The position numbers were made by a program, and so were the translations under genes. DNA of 5,312 nucleotides from Competibacter_A sp003527885 (lineage in GTDB: Bacteria; Pseudomonadota; Gammaproteobacteria; Competibacterales; Competibacteraceae), in NCBI GenBank assembly GCA_035442025.1, contig DAORPQ010000127.1:1-5312 (forward strand), read 5' to 3'. The notes under the pieces are model-generated. The model had not been told where the DNA came from. It searched no databases and was given only the letters and a program-made list of their open reading frames with translations. Positions 4,729 to 5,312 of the stretch are shown piece by piece. Numbering within the stretch: position 1 is the first letter of the stretch; every line of letters starts with the position of its first letter.

Positions 4729-5312
4729 TTATGCGGCCAGAGATTTCCCTTTCGAACCCAGATCCTGAAAGGCTTCGTTCAGCCGGGCTATCATGTTCTC
4801 TTCCGCCGCGCGCAGGTATTTGCGCGGGTCGTAGTATTTCTTGTAGGGCTTGTCGGTTTCGGGATCGACCTGATACAGGAAGGCTTTGGGGTTCTGGGTG
4901 ACGAACTTGCCGATCGCTTCCGAGTAGGCGAATTGCAGGTCGGTGTCGATGTTCATCTTGAACACGCCATAGCCGACCGCTTCGGTGATCTTGTCCTTCT
5001 CCGAGCCCGAGCCGCCGTGAAATACCAGATTCAGCGGTTTCGCCGCGGTTTTATGCCGTTGCTCGATCAGTGCCTGGGAGTTCTTGAGGATTTCTGGCCG
5101 GAGTTGGACGTTGCCGGGCTTGTAGACGCCGTGGACGTTGCCGAAGGAGGCCGCGACCGAGAAATGGCCGATGGGCGATAGCCGCTCGTAGGCTTGCAGC
5201 ACGTCTTCCGGCTGGGTGTACAGGTGGGAGTTGTCGGCGCTTTCATCCATTTCCTTACCGATGCCGTCTTCCTCGCCGCCGGTGACGCCCAGTTCGATTT
5301 CCAGGCTCATGT
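4729..5312 (-). CDS. fba: Class II fructose-bisphosphate aldolase, 5'-partial (C-terminal part)
   Basis: The C-terminal 194 or so residues of the glycolytic/gluconeogenic aldolase that cleaves fructose-1,6-bisphosphate into dihydroxyacetone phosphate and glyceraldehyde-3-phosphate with a zinc ion. Counting from the Met at 5310, EIELGVTGGEEDG (4-16) carries the equivalents of E. coli Glu174, Glu181 and Glu182. GNVHGVYKPGN (57-67) carries zinc ligand His60 (E. coli His226), FHGGSGS (97-103) carries His98 (His264) and the phosphate-binding loop, and NIDTD (120-124) closes the active site. The KKYYDPRKYLRAAEENMIARL tail is characteristic of the longer class IIA (FbaA) type of about 350-360 residues. 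The Met at 5310 is internal, equivalent to the Met before TLEIELG in E. coli, so the true start lies beyond the right edge. It ends with TAA at 4731, convergent with mtnA. Confidence 0.96.
   Translation of the reverse strand, partial: MSLEIELGVTGGEEDGIGKEMDESADNSHLYTQPEDVLQAYERLSPIGHFSVAASFGNVHGVYKPGNVQLRPEILKNSQALIEQRHKTAAKPLNLVFHGGSGSEKDKITEAVGYGVFKMNIDTDLQFAYSEAIGKFVTQNPKAFLYQVDPETDKPYKKYYDPRKYLRAAEENMIARLNEAFQDLGSKGKSLAA

Noticed and set aside
4641..5181. Plus-strand open frames covering the convergent spacer and the aldolase gene
   Set aside because: They lie antisense to a clearly conserved aldolase and show no family resemblance.
4729..5310. Complete 193-residue aldolase starting at the ATG at 5310
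   Set aside because: Class II aldolases of this type are about 350-360 residues, and this Met corresponds to an internal position. The gene is cut by the window edge, not truncated in the genome as far as can be seen.
1..5312. Mobile element, CRISPR array, tRNA/rRNA, toxin-antitoxin or defence system
   Set aside because: No terminal inverted repeats, transposase, regularly spaced repeats, cloverleaf-like segments or small paired genes were seen. All coding space is taken by recognisable housekeeping or envelope genes.

Overview
This 5.3 kb window looks like a high-GC gammaproteobacterial chromosome segment of core metabolism and envelope genes. The evidence is the ubiquinone gene ubiG, the order MTA/SAH deaminase - ubiG - HAD phosphatase that I recall from Pseudomonas-type genomes, an RmpM-like OmpA-family protein, and E. 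coli-type class II fructose-bisphosphate aldolase residues. A lineage such as Chromatiales or Competibacteraceae would fit, but that is an inference from gene content, not a measurement. There are no RNA genes, mobile elements, CRISPR arrays or prophage traces, and I see no strong candidate for a new multi-gene system.

Layout. Positions 1-2490, minus strand: an apparent operon read right to left. It starts with an amidohydrolase (methylthioadenosine/S-adenosylhomocysteine deaminase), continues 69 nt later with ubiG, and ends with a HAD-family sugar phosphatase (MupP/Gph type) that overlaps ubiG by an ATGA and runs off the left edge. A perfect TATAAT box and a strong Shine-Dalgarno sequence precede the deaminase. 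Positions 2555-3222, minus strand: a single-gene unit for a secreted OmpA-domain protein without a beta-barrel, closed by a clear rho-independent terminator. Positions 3223-3574: a 352-nt divergent intergenic region. Its mtnA-proximal half is strikingly AT-rich and holds an 18-nt near-palindrome placed on a candidate ompA promoter, plus a direct repeat of 21-bp period. Positions 3575-4630, plus strand: mtnA. Positions 4631-4728: a convergent spacer with several hairpins but no good U-tract. Positions 4729-5312, minus strand: the C-terminal part of class II fructose-bisphosphate aldolase, cut by the right edge.

How the genes work together. The deaminase and MtnA are non-adjacent steps of methionine salvage in the variant known from Pseudomonas aeruginosa: MTA is deaminated to methylthioinosine, a phosphorylase (not in this window) gives methylthioribose-1-phosphate, and MtnA isomerises it. 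UbiG is a SAM-dependent methyltransferase that produces SAH, another possible substrate of the deaminase. The phosphatase, if MupP, serves peptidoglycan recycling, and the OmpA-domain protein would bind peptidoglycan. Aldolase is central glycolysis/gluconeogenesis. The most unusual points are the OmpA-family gene sitting between mtaD and mtnA and the operator-like palindrome in front of it.
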